DNA from: JAPOXK01 sp965220315
GTDB taxonomy: Bacteria > Chloroflexota > Dehalococcoidia > Bin125
DNA length: 64,000 nt
NCBI GenBank assembly: GCA_965220315.1
Contig: CBDCPP010000001.1
Coordinates: 558,001-622,000 of the forward strand
Direction: 5' to 3'
Shown: positions 1 through 8,540 of the stretch, in pieces
How the letters are laid out: every line of letters starts with the position of its first letter
How positions within the stretch are numbered: position 1 is the stretch's first letter
Translations under genes and position numbers: made by a program
Notes under the pieces: model-generated
Databases searched by the model: none
Seen by the model: the letters and a program-made list of their open reading frames with translations, nothing else
Told to the model about the DNA's origin: nothing

Positions 1-2935
1 GGGTGAAGTCCGCGCTGTCGTAGATGGTGTCGACGAGCCCGTCGCGGACGATCAGGTTTGGGAAGAAGGCGAACGTCGGGCTGGTGACCCCCACGACCTG
101 ATCGATAACGCCGATGATCGTGACGTCGATCGCCTCTGCCTTATTGCGAAGCTCTAGATGCACGCGCGGGATTCGGTCCGCCGCAGCGCCCCTGCTGGCC
201 GGCATCTCGAAGGCATCGTCGTCAAGTGGGACAAAGGCGTCGGCTTCGACAGCGTTGGCGGTGATCACGCCGTAGCGGGTGGTGGGATCGTGGAGGGCCC
301 GCCAGACGGCGGCGTCCGTGTCAAAACCGATGGCACGGGCCTGGAGAGGGATGACGTTGTTTTGGATAAAGGCGTCATTCGCGCCGGTGAGCCAGAGTAG
401 ACGGGCCTCGGCGAGGTCACTGTTGGGATCTGGAGTGTCGATGATCGGGTTGCCGTTCGCGTCGAGCACTTGCGCCGCGTTCAAGTCATCCCAGCGTTCG
501 TGGTCGAGCACGACAACATCCGTCCCGGGTGCACTCGCGATACTGAGACGGCCGATGGTATCGAGGTTGGCGGCGAGGTCGTCCGCGGCGGCTTCTTCGA
601 GGGCTGCGGAGAGGTCAGAGATATCGTCGTTTAGGGTCGAGTTGGCGAGGAGATCGTAGCCACCGGCCGCTTCGTCGCTGATGAAGGCTTCGGAGAAGGT
701 CGCGTTGATGGTGGTGAAGACGACCAGCGCAAACATGATGATGGCGACCATGGCGATGGTCATGCCTGTTCGATAGCGGGCCGTGGTTGGGTAGGCCACA
801 GCTGTTCGGATCGCCGGGGCGAAGCGACCGAAGACGCGCCCAATCATCCGGAGTGGCATGACGAGGAAGTCAAGATTGAAGATGACGGCGACGGTGGCTC
901 CGGTTACCATCGCCACGCCGGAGAGGAAGAACATTTGGATGCCGCCCTCGAAGTCTTTCCCCCAAACGGCGGTGTGCCAGGTCTGGGGTGACAGCCAAAG
1001 GAAGAGGATGAGGAGTCCCGTGGCGCTGTAGGCGATGCGTCCGGCACGGTTGAAGCGGCGTGTCAGCAGCAGCAATCCGATGACGAAGAGTGAGAGACCG
1101 CCTAGGTAGAGGAACGCGCTCTCGCTGCCCTGAGCGCTACCGACACCGATCACACCGGCTAAGAGCAGAACGAACCACCATTCCTGACGCCAACGCATCA
1201 GACGCCAGGTGGGGAGAACAGCCCACTCACCCCAGCCGCGATGGCGGATGGCCGCGCCTAGCCTGGGCGTGCTGAGAGCGAGCCAACCGACGAGAGCGAG
1301 GATGGCCGTGAGTCCAAGGATGGCGAAGAGGATCAGCCCGATGGTGGTGGTGTAGATACCCCAGACGATGCGGTGGTGGAGCCAGCGGAAGAGTTTTGGG
1401 TGCTCCGGTTTGCGACCGAAGAGGGCGGCAAGTACCAAGAGTGGCGCGAGAGGGGTAAGGATGAGCGTGAGAAGAATGCCCAACACGGAGATCGGCCGCT
1501 GGTCGTGCTGGCTGTCGTCGGAGATGTCACGGATCGCAGCGACGATATTGAGCTGGCTGATACGGAAAGAGGACACAACGACGGTGATGAACGTGAGGAG
1601 GATGCTGATACCGACGGCGATGATGACGCTGCGCGGCTCGATGTGCTGGGCGAAATTGAAGCCAAAGGTGCCGAAGATGGAACCCAAGACCGCGACCATG
1701 CCGAAGGAGATGCCGATGCCTGCGGCAGTTCCGATGATGGCCGCGCCCAGGTTGTAGGCGAGACCTTCGGCTAGGAAGGACTGCACAAGATGACTGCGCT
1801 GCATGCCTACCGCGCGCGCGATGCCCATCTCCATTTTCCGCTCCTCGGCGAGCATCACGAAGATCAAGAAGATGAGCAGGATGCCGGCGACGATGGAGAA
1901 CGATCCCATAACCAGGAAGAAGGTGGTGAAGACAGAGCTGAAGGTTTCGGCGTTGTCGACGGCGTCGGCTTTGAAGGGAACGGATTCGAAGATAGGGCGG
2001 CCTTGGGCGTCCGCGTAGGTGCGTTGGGCGAGCGGCAGGCCGGCGTCGACTTCGGCCTTCGCCTGTTCAGTCAGGAAGCGGTTGAGCCGAAGGTCGACAT
2101 CGGTAGAGAACTCGAGAGGGCCGGCCAAACCGTCGCCGCGGACTGAGACGCCGATGCTGCTGAGACGGTCCGGCTGGTCGAGGACGGCTTGAGCGTCCGC
2201 GAGAGGGATGACGGCACCCTGTGGCTCAGTGACGTCGACCTTGCCGCTGAGGAGCGTGTCCGCCGCGATCGCCTGGACGGTGAATTCATGCAGGCTGCCG
2301 AGGACCCGGAGCCTGACGCGGTCACCGGTGCTCGCGGCGAGGTGCTCGGCGGCGGATTCGTTGAGGATGATCTTCCCTTCACCGAGATCGGTGAGTGAGA
2401 TATCCCCGCTCTCGAGAGCGGGGATGCCGCCGAGTGTTTGGACTTCGTCCACATCGATCCCGAGCAGCGAGACGCGCGGCTCGAACTGGCCCGTCGTGAT
2501 GTTCTCTGCCGAGACGGTGTCGGAGACGACGCGTGTGAAGTGTTCGATGTCTGGATCATCGGCGAAGGCGGCGCTGAGGTCGTCGGCGACGCGCTGGGGA
2601 ACGACGGCATCGCGTTGCTCGACACCGCGACCGGCGGCGGTTTCGTAGAGGATGAGGTGGTCGATTGGGCCTGTGACCTCGAAAGCGGAGTTGCGGAGGC
2701 TGTGGCTGAGGGTGTCACCGGTTGCGAAGGCGGCGGAGATGATCAGCGTGCTCAGCATCAATCCAATGACGATGAGCAGGGTCTGGCCTGGACGCCTGGG
2801 GAGGTTGCGGAGACCCATTTTGAAGAGGAGGAAGTTCCGAGAGGCAAGGGCGGCGATGACAACTGCGCAGACGATGAGCGCGATCACCACGATCGTGAGG
2901 ATGGTGCTCATGGGGATGCCGAAGAGTTCGTTCAT
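1..2935 (-). CDS. MacB/FtsX-type ABC transporter permease (C-terminus cut by window edge)
   Basis: The minus strand is open from an ATG at 2933-2935 to the left edge, about 978 codons with no stop, so the end lies outside the window. The start overlaps the stop of the upstream ATPase by four bases (ATGA), indicating translational coupling. Residues about 11-31 and 47-67 are hydrophobic helices. A periplasmic MacB-like domain follows. Residues about 325-400 form an FtsX core with three helices and a motif resembling GIARAVGMQR. A block of further helices comes next and then a second extracytoplasmic region, so this is the large two-module (LolC/YtrF-like) form. Families of this type export lipids, peptides or drugs, or act mechanically on cell-wall enzymes; the substrate cannot be told from sequence. 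Confidence 0.9.
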   Translation of the reverse strand, partial: MNELFGIPMSTILTIVVIALIVCAVVIAALASRNFLLFKMGLRNLPRRPGQTLLIVIGLMLSTLIISAAFATGDTLSHSLRNSAFEVTGPIDHLILYETAAGRGVEQRDAVVPQRVADDLSAAFADDPDIEHFTRVVSDTVSAENITTGQFEPRVSLLGIDVDEVQTLGGIPALESGDISLTDLGEGKIILNESAAEHLAASTGDRVRLRVLGSLHEFTVQAIAADTLLSGKVDVTEPQGAVIPLADAQAVLDQPDRLSSIGVSVRGDGLAGPLEFSTDVDLRLNRFLTEQAKAEVDAGLPLAQRTYADAQGRPIFESVPFKADAVDNAETFSSVFTTFFLVMGSFSIVAGILLIFLIFVMLAEERKMEMGIARAVGMQRSHLVQSFLAEGLAYNLGAAIIGTAAGIGISFGMVAVLGSIFGTFGFNFAQHIEPRSVIIAVGISILLTFITVVVSSFRISQLNIVAAIRDISDDSQHDQRPISVLGILLTLILTPLAPLLVLAALFGRKPEHPKLFRWLHHRIVWGIYTTTIGLILFAILGLTAILALVGWLALSTPRLGAAIRHRGWGEWAVLPTWRLMRWRQEWWFVLLLAGVIGVGSAQGSESAFLYLGGLSLFVIGLLLLTRRFNRAGRIAYSATGLLILFLWLSPQTWHTAVWGKDFEGGIQMFFLSGVAMVTGATVAVIFNLDFLVMPLRMIGRVFGRFAPAIRTAVAYPTTARYRTGMTIAMVAIIMFALVVFTTINATFSEAFISDEAAGGYDLLANSTLNDDISDLSAALEEAAADDLAANLDTIGRLSIASAPGTDVVVLDHERWDDLNAAQVLDANGNPIIDTPDPNSDLAEARLLWLTGANDAFIQNNVIPLQARAIGFDTDAAVWRALHDPTTRYGVITANAVEADAFVPLDDDAFEMPASRGAAADRIPRVHLELRNKAEAIDVTIIGVIDQVVGVTSPTFAFFPNLIVRDGLVDTIYDSADFT

Positions 2936-3675
2936 GCGGGCGCCTCGGCGCCAGGGGGCGTGAAGGGCCGGTGGTTGGTCTCGTTTTCGATCTGCCCATC
3001 GCGCATGTGGATCGTGCGATGGCAGCGAGCACCGATGTGTTCATCGTGGGTGACGATGACGAAGGTCTGTGCGTTTTGCGCGTTGAGTCCCTGGATAAGG
3101 GTCATAATTTCATCGGCATTGGCACTGTCGAGGTCGCCGGTGGGTTCGTCGGCCCACACGATGGCTGGGTTGTTGACGAGGGCACGGGCGATGGTGACAC
3201 GTTGTCGTTGGCCGCCTGAGAGTTGGGCGGGCCGGTGCTTCGCCCATTCGCTGAGATGCACCTGATCGAGGGCGGCTAAGGCACGGCGCCGTGCCTCGCG
3301 GATCGAGATTCCGCTGAGCAGAAGGGGCATCTCTACGTTTTCGACGGCGGTCAGGACGGGCAAGAGGTTATAGAATTGGAAGACGAAGCCCATGCGACGC
3401 GCGCGGTAGTCAGTCTTGGCGTGATCGGAGAGTTCCTGGATCTCTCGGCCTTCAATGTGGATTCGCCCGGAGTCGATCTCGTCCAGGCCGGCGAGCGTGT
3501 TGAGCAGCGTGGTTTTGCCGCAGCCGGAGGGACCCATGACGCTGACCATCTCACCGCGCTGTACTGTGAGGGAAACTCCCCGTAGCGCGTGTACTGCGGT
3601 GTCGGCGGAGCGGTAGGTCTTGTGTACATCGTGTGCTTCGACGATCGCGGTGCTGGTGGCGGTCGTGATGGTCAC
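2932..3675 (-). CDS. ABC transporter ATP-binding protein (MacB/LolD family)
   Basis: A 247-residue ATPase that powers the permease encoded immediately downstream. Walker A (GPSGCGKTT) is at residues 48-56, the Q-loop at about residue 100, the LSGGQ signature at 152-156, Walker B ending in the catalytic Glu at about 177, and the switch His at about 210. The start is GTG at 3673-3675, with GAGGAGGG about six bases upstream. The fold and the partner permease place it in the MacB/LolD group, in which the ATPase drives mechanotransmission rather than classic translocation. The last 25 residues are a Pro/Ala-rich tail overlapping the next gene. Confidence 0.95.
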   Translation of the reverse strand: MTITTATSTAIVEAHDVHKTYRSADTAVHALRGVSLTVQRGEMVSVMGPSGCGKTTLLNTLAGLDEIDSGRIHIEGREIQELSDHAKTDYRARRMGFVFQFYNLLPVLTAVENVEMPLLLSGISIREARRRALAALDQVHLSEWAKHRPAQLSGGQRQRVTIARALVNNPAIVWADEPTGDLDSANADEIMTLIQGLNAQNAQTFVIVTHDEHIGARCHRTIHMRDGQIENETNHRPFTPPGAEAPA

Positions 3676-3782
3676 GAAACCCTCCTCGTGCGTGGCAGCT
3701 TTGACGGCAGCATAGGGATGGCTCTAGTCTCCCGGCCGTTCGCCTAATGGCAAGCATGGTTGCTTGGTAAAGAAGGGGCTAG

Positions 3783-4085
3783 ATGCCTACATTGCACGCG
3801 GCGGCGGAGCAACTGGCGCGGGATATTATCGCGAACGATCTAATGGCGCTGATGCGGGCGTTCACTCCCCAGGGGATGGTGAAGGCGCTTGCGGTGCAAG
3901 CTCAAACGGGCGGCGCACAGGACGCTACCAGCTATAAAGTTGAGGAACAGGGCGAGAACATCGTGCACATCACCTTCCACGCGTCCGATGGAGATGGGAC
4001 GATCGTCACCCACTGGGTGCAGCAGGGAGCGTCCTGGAAGGTCGATGATATGCGTACTGATGATCCCGGCGCTGGAGCTTCGTAG
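3783..4085 (+). CDS. Small conserved-looking hypothetical protein (100 aa)
   Basis: A 100-residue soluble protein with no signal peptide or membrane segment. The ATG is preceded by AAGGGGC at a normal distance. The C-terminal half alternates hydrophobic and polar residues as in a small beta-sheet domain and ends with a short Gly/Ala tail. It stands alone between the divergent ABC ATPase and the convergent DUF3105 gene. I do not recognise the family; an NTF2/SnoaL-like fold is only a guess from the strand pattern. Confidence 0.6.
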   Translation: MPTLHAAAEQLARDIIANDLMALMRAFTPQGMVKALAVQAQTGGAQDATSYKVEEQGENIVHITFHASDGDGTIVTHWVQQGASWKVDDMRTDDPGAGAS

Positions 4086-4090
4086 CGCTG

Positions 4091-4963
4091 CTAGCAGGCG
4101 TTCGCGCGGGGGAGAACCTCCGGCCCTTTGTTCTCAAACTCATTCACGAAGTCACGGATGGTGTTGGGTTCGAACTCGTCCAAGGAGAGGAGATAGCCCC
4201 ACGTCGCCAGGACGATCGGTCTAGGGAAGGGAGGAGTAGGCGGAGCGGGAGCGAGCACGAAGCGGTCGCCATCACGCAGGATTTCGCGGGCAAGCGTTTC
4301 AAACTGCGCAATAGCAGTCGGCGTCCAGGCTGCGGGGTCGTAGTACATGACGATCGCCCCGTGCTCTGTGGTGTGGACGAGGGCTTCATATGGGATCGGC
4401 TCGGCGTAGATGCCGCAGCGCGCGGGGATTTCCCAATGCGGCCCGCCTGCGGGCGGCATGGTGGGGTAGCGAAAGCTCGTACCTGCGACGATGTGTTCGC
4501 TGCCGAGTTCCTCGACTTGGTCGGTGCGGTCCTCGAATCCTGGGTGCTCGTCGATGGGCCCGCTTGGCTCACTATTTGCGGGGATCTGTACTGCTGTCGC
4601 ATCGTCGGCCGGTGGAGTGGGTGCGGCGGGAGTGGCGGCGTCAGGTGAGACTTCTCGGAGAGTGGCACGCTCCCAGCACTCGGCGCTGGTGAAGAAGGTG
4701 ACCTTTTCGCCGTCGGCAGTGAGGACGGTAATCGTGAAACTCGTTTCGCCGTTGCTCGTTTCGCGGTTCTTGCTGTCGACGATCGGTAGCTCGTCGGGAG
4801 AAGGAGCAAGCTCCGGAGGTGTGCAGGGATCGGCGAGATGGTCTGTGGCGTCGTCGGCTGCGCCACAGGCAGCGGCGATCAGGCTGACCGTGGCGCAGCC
4901 GACGATCACCGTGTAGCGGCTCCGGTGGTGTACGAGCTGCCAGATCGGCCACTTTCCCAACAC
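4091..4963 (-). CDS. DUF3105-domain lipoprotein
   Basis: A 290-residue secreted protein. The N-terminus has a short charged stretch, a hydrophobic core and a lipobox (IAAAC), so it is probably membrane-anchored by lipidation of the Cys near residue 33. A low-complexity Pro/Ala/Thr linker leads to a C-terminal DUF3105 domain, recognised by the PPAGGPHW segment, a Cys-Gly-Ile-Tyr turn and the VHTTEHG motif followed by a V-M-Y-Y strand. The conserved histidines of the family are present. The start is GTG at 4963, with AGGAG about ten bases upstream. The function of DUF3105 is not known to me. A second, degenerate family member lies immediately upstream on the same strand. Confidence 0.85.
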   Translation of the reverse strand: MLGKWPIWQLVHHRSRYTVIVGCATVSLIAAACGAADDATDHLADPCTPPELAPSPDELPIVDSKNRETSNGETSFTITVLTADGEKVTFFTSAECWERATLREVSPDAATPAAPTPPADDATAVQIPANSEPSGPIDEHPGFEDRTDQVEELGSEHIVAGTSFRYPTMPPAGGPHWEIPARCGIYAEPIPYEALVHTTEHGAIVMYYDPAAWTPTAIAQFETLAREILRDGDRFVLAPAPPTPPFPRPIVLATWGYLLSLDEFEPNTIRDFVNEFENKGPEVLPRANAC

Positions 4964-5011
4964 GGTTCGCTTGCTCCTCGCGTAGGTTACGCAGTCTCGA
5001 GTGCGCTCGAT

Positions 5012-5740
5012 CTACCTGCGCGTTTCCAATTCGTAGAGTCCGTCAAAAAAGGAGATGAAGTCGCCGACCTGTCCCAGGGTTGTTGCTTGCATGAAATCTT
5101 GGATGCGCAGTTGATGTCGCCAGGCGCTGACGACGATGGCATCGTCACCGATACCTTGGTGGGGTATGAGCGCGAGTCGCCGGCCTGCACTGATGGCACT
5201 GTCGGAGGCGTTCTTGATGTTCTCGATCTCTGATGGGTCCAGGCGGTCAGGGTGGTAGTACAGGGCTACGCCCCCACGTTCCAAGAGCGGCAGCACCTCC
5301 TCGAATCGTTGGGGCGTATCGTAAATTCCGGGGTTGATGCCGCTGGCAGCTTGCGGTCCAGAGGTGGGTGGCATGCTGTTGTAATCGTTGAAGGTTTCGC
5401 CGGGGTCGAGGTGACGACGGCCTTGATCCGGGAAAGTTTGGACCGTGGCGAGGACCTCATCGTCGTTATCGTCACCGTCCGTGACCAGAGTGATGATCTG
5501 CAAGATCAGAAACGAGACAAGGACGCTAAGCACAAGCACGAAAAGGAAGCGTGGCAAGCCGAGGATCGTACCCGGTGGGGACTTTTTGCCACGCTGGCCG
5601 CCACTAGCAGATTCCCCCCGGGTGTCGCGCCGGGCAGTTTCTTTGGGGCTGGAATCGGCGGAAGCTGCCTCGACGCTGGGCTTCCTGCGTCCACGTCCGC
5701 CTCTGCGCCGCCGGCGGCGGCCGCGTTGCTCATCTGCCAT
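5012..5740 (-). CDS. DUF3105-like membrane-anchored protein with degenerate motifs
   Basis: A 242-residue protein. The first 20 residues are almost all Arg and Gly and the next 35 are Ser/Lys-rich. A single transmembrane helix follows at about 62-86, then an extracytoplasmic domain. That domain aligns by eye with the DUF3105 domain of the adjacent lipoprotein (PPTSGP segment, Gly-Ile-Tyr turn, ALYYHPDRL strand). However, the His after PPTSGP is Gln and the His of the EHG motif is replaced (LERGG). It therefore looks like a paralog that lost its presumed metal or active-site ligands and is anchored by a helix instead of a lipid. Gap to the downstream lipoprotein gene: about 50 bases. Confidence 0.8.
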   Translation of the reverse strand: MADEQRGRRRRRRGGRGRRKPSVEAASADSSPKETARRDTRGESASGGQRGKKSPPGTILGLPRFLFVLVLSVLVSFLILQIITLVTDGDDNDDEVLATVQTFPDQGRRHLDPGETFNDYNSMPPTSGPQAASGINPGIYDTPQRFEEVLPLLERGGVALYYHPDRLDPSEIENIKNASDSAISAGRRLALIPHQGIGDDAIVVSAWRHQLRIQDFMQATTLGQVGDFISFFDGLYELETRR

Positions 5741-5805
5741 GACCAGATGCTACGGGGTCCGCCGCCGCAAGGCGACTGCATGTGGATCAGACTTGTGGAG
5801 CGGGC

Positions 5806-6624
5806 TCAAATGGCGGCGATATCCTCACCGCCGTCCACGTTAATGGTATTGCCGGTGAGCCAGTGGGAATCGTCGATACTGAGTCGAACAATGGCACGGC
5901 CCACGTCCTGGGGCTCGGTCATTCGCCCGCTGGGGTTGTGCGCACGGGCGAACTCAAGGAGGCGGTCGGATCCGGGGATGCGTTCCAACGCCGGCGTGTC
6001 GGTGATGCCGGCTTTGATAGCGTTGGCGGCAATGCCCATGGGCGCGAGTTCGGCGGCGAGTTGCCGGATGTGGGAGCCGAGGGCGGCTTTGGCGGCGCTG
6101 ACGGCACCGTAGTTGGGGATCACCCTCGCGTCACCCGCCGAGGTCATGCCGTAGATCTTGCTGCCTGTACCCAGCAATGCACGGCTGAGCATGTCTTGAG
6201 TCCAATAGACGATGGAGTTAGCCATGACATCAAGTGTCATCTCGAGTTGGCGCTGGGTTAGAGAGGAGTCACCTGCGTTGCGGGCGATGTAGGGTCCGAG
6301 GGTACCGAAAGCGAGCGAGTGCAGGAGCACCCGGACGGTGCCAGGTCCACCAGCTCCTTTAAGGTGGCCGCACAGATCATCAAGGAAGCGACGTCGCTTC
6401 TCTTCGTTGGCGGCATTCATGTTGCGGAAGAGCGCCTGTCGGCCGTGCGTCTCCTCAATGGTTTGGGCTAAGCGTTCGACGTTGGGCATGGTTGCCTGTC
6501 GGTCGAGGTGTACCCCCGCGATGTGCATGCCGGCCTCCGCGAGCGCCAGCGCGGTGGCGGCGCCGAAGCCGCTGGATGCGCCCAAAATGAGCGCCCACTG
6601 TCCCTCAAGGGCGGACTCGGTCAT
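5806..6624 (-). CDS. FabI-like enoyl-ACP reductase / SDR-family oxidoreductase
   Basis: A 272-residue Rossmann-fold NAD(P)H enzyme. The glycine-rich nucleotide motif GASSGFG is at residues 15-21. A FabI-like segment (LLHSLAFG) is at 100-107, and the presumed catalytic pair Y172 and K179 is separated by six residues, as in enoyl-ACP reductases rather than the YxxxK of ordinary SDRs. The segment after the Lys contains IKAGITDT, close to the IKAGP motif of FabI. I chose the ATG at 6624 because GGAG lies seven bases upstream and the preceding in-frame extension has no fold. Likely role: the last reduction of fatty-acid elongation, or a specialised relative. Confidence 0.8.
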   Translation of the reverse strand: MTESALEGQWALILGASSGFGAATALALAEAGMHIAGVHLDRQATMPNVERLAQTIEETHGRQALFRNMNAANEEKRRRFLDDLCGHLKGAGGPGTVRVLLHSLAFGTLGPYIARNAGDSSLTQRQLEMTLDVMANSIVYWTQDMLSRALLGTGSKIYGMTSAGDARVIPNYGAVSAAKAALGSHIRQLAAELAPMGIAANAIKAGITDTPALERIPGSDRLLEFARAHNPSGRMTEPQDVGRAIVRLSIDDSHWLTGNTINVDGGEDIAAI

Positions 6625-6752
6625 GAAAAACTCCGTTACCGCGGCGAGCCGGGGCCAAGCGGCAGAGCCGATTCTATCTTGTGTAGCTGCGTATCCGGCA
6701 AATGATTCTGGAACTAGTTGATCACGACACGTGAGCTGGCGACCCTGCAGGA

Positions 6753-8513
6753 ATGAGTCGTCGCTGTCGCGGGCGTGCGTTACGGATGAGTCGACGGGCC
6801 GTGCTGCGCGCGGTTGGGGGTGGGGCGATTGGGGCAACAGGACTCGCGCTCGTGGGTTGCGGCGATGACGATGATGCGGCGCCCGCGCGGATGGAGTCGA
6901 GAGAGTCGCTGGCGATCGAGGGTGCCGAGGGTTTCAGCGGCACGGAGGACCTTGTGGAGCCCGAGGTCCGGAGCGAGACGCTAGCACCTGTGCGGGATAG
7001 GACGCCGGCACCTGAAAGTGCTTCATCTACTTTGGAGGGCGTCCTGAGCGGTGACGAGCTGATCGCTCTCGACACTGCGGACCTGCGTCGTTCGATCTCA
7101 CCGGTCAGCGAGCGTTGGCTCGGGCAATTGGTCTACAGCAAGCTGCTGCGCTTCCAAGACGTGGCCGCTGGCGAGCTGGTTCCGGATCTCGCGATGGCGC
7201 TGCCGGAGATGCCCGACTCGTCAACGCTGGTGTTTGAACTCAACCCAGAGGCGCGCTGGGACGCGCGCGCGCCGACCGAGGGCCGGGTTGTCAGCGCGGA
7301 AGATGTGCGGTCAACAATTGAGTCGCAACGAGACCGATTGGACCCGACTTTCGCACGCCATGATCGGTTATTCGATTTGCGAGTTGAGGTGGCTGGGCCG
7401 AGCACGGTGCAGATAGCGGTGGAGGGCGTTGACGCGCGACTGCCTGGGCTGCTGGCCAGCTCTTGGATGGGAGTGCTGCCCAGCGAGTTACTCAATGATG
7501 AGGTCAGTGCGCCTGAATCCCAGCGTGGCAGTGGGCCCTTCGTCTTGGAGCGGGTCGATGCGGACGGCTGGCGCTTCTGCGCGAACGCGGCGCATCACTT
7601 GGGCGCGCCGCGCGTGGCGAATCTGCACGTCGCGTCGCGGCTCGCGAGCGCGCAGGTGGAAGCCTTCGTACGTGGCGACCAAAACGTGCTGGAGCGCGCC
7701 CCCGTGGCGGTGGCGCGTGCTGTTGCGGGACCGGACGCGGCCGTGATCGTGACAGGTCTGGCGACTGTATTAAATCTTTTCTTCCAAGTGCAGCGTCCGC
7801 CTTGGGACGATCCCCGGCGACGGCTCGCCGTCCATCTCGCCCTTGATCGATCGGCGCTGGCGGCCGCATGGTTCGGGGAAGGCGCTGGGCCCAGCGGGTA
7901 TGTACCGCCGCCGCTCGCCACGTGGGCGCTGAGCGCATCTGATCTGGCGCTGCTGCCTGGGTATTCGTCCTCGGAGGCTGACCTGCGTGCAGCGATCGCG
8001 CTGTGGGAGGCGGCTGGCGGGTTTCCGACACCGGAGCCGTTGGCGCTAGCTGTACGTGCGAGTGAAGAGCGAGAGGCCGCACCGGGCGCCACGATCGTCG
8101 CGCGGTGCGCGGAGGTACTGGGGGCAGAGGCGCAGGTTGTACCGCTGGAGGACGCGGAATTGGTGTCTGCCATCGTCGATGGACGATTGCGCTGGTTCTT
8201 GGAGTCGACACCGTCGAGTCCGGAGCCACTGGATTTTATCGAGCCGCTTTTTCACAGCCGCGGGTCCTTGAACCGGTTTGGCTTTGTGGACGCCGAGGTG
8301 GATGAAACGATCGCATTGCTGATCGCGACGACGAATCCGGAGACGCGGCAGCAGCAACTGCGCCAGTTTCAGAGGCGGCTGCTGGAGCTGGTGCCGTCGG
8401 TCCCGCTGCTATATCCGGCCCACGCGACTGCGGTGCAAGCGGGCGTACGCGGACGGCGCTTGGATGTGCTCGACAATAGCTGGCAGTGGGCCGAGGTCGA
8501 AACAGACATGTGA
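6753..8513 (+). CDS. Family 5 extracellular solute-binding lipoprotein (peptide/nickel type)
   Basis: A 586-residue periplasmic-binding protein of the oligopeptide/nickel class (SBP_bac_5). The N-terminus has a twin-arginine motif (SRRAVLRAVG), a hydrophobic stretch and a lipobox (LALVGC), so a Tat-exported lipoprotein is likely. A linker of about 75 residues rich in Glu/Ser/Thr precedes the binding domain. The domain shows the family pattern of a SEDV-like segment, a mid-protein LALDR-like segment and a C-terminal ELVPSVPLLYP stretch. An alternative start is the ATG at 6786, which gives a shorter and more typical Tat signal. No permease or ATPase genes are adjacent, so its transporter partners are elsewhere or it acts as a receptor. 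Confidence 0.88.
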   Translation: MSRRCRGRALRMSRRAVLRAVGGGAIGATGLALVGCGDDDDAAPARMESRESLAIEGAEGFSGTEDLVEPEVRSETLAPVRDRTPAPESASSTLEGVLSGDELIALDTADLRRSISPVSERWLGQLVYSKLLRFQDVAAGELVPDLAMALPEMPDSSTLVFELNPEARWDARAPTEGRVVSAEDVRSTIESQRDRLDPTFARHDRLFDLRVEVAGPSTVQIAVEGVDARLPGLLASSWMGVLPSELLNDEVSAPESQRGSGPFVLERVDADGWRFCANAAHHLGAPRVANLHVASRLASAQVEAFVRGDQNVLERAPVAVARAVAGPDAAVIVTGLATVLNLFFQVQRPPWDDPRRRLAVHLALDRSALAAAWFGEGAGPSGYVPPPLATWALSASDLALLPGYSSSEADLRAAIALWEAAGGFPTPEPLALAVRASEEREAAPGATIVARCAEVLGAEAQVVPLEDAELVSAIVDGRLRWFLESTPSSPEPLDFIEPLFHSRGSLNRFGFVDAEVDETIALLIATTNPETRQQQLRQFQRRLLELVPSVPLLYPAHATAVQAGVRGRRLDVLDNSWQWAEVETDM

Positions 8514-8540
8514 AGTAATTACGCAGAGACGGGGCGAGGG

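Noticed and set aside
158..659. Two plus-strand open frames near the left edge.
   Set aside because: They lie opposite the long permease frame and show shadow composition.
6625..6837. N-terminal extension of the FabI-like protein to 6837.
   Set aside because: It overlaps the divergent binding-protein gene and has no fold; a good ribosome binding site supports ATG 6624.
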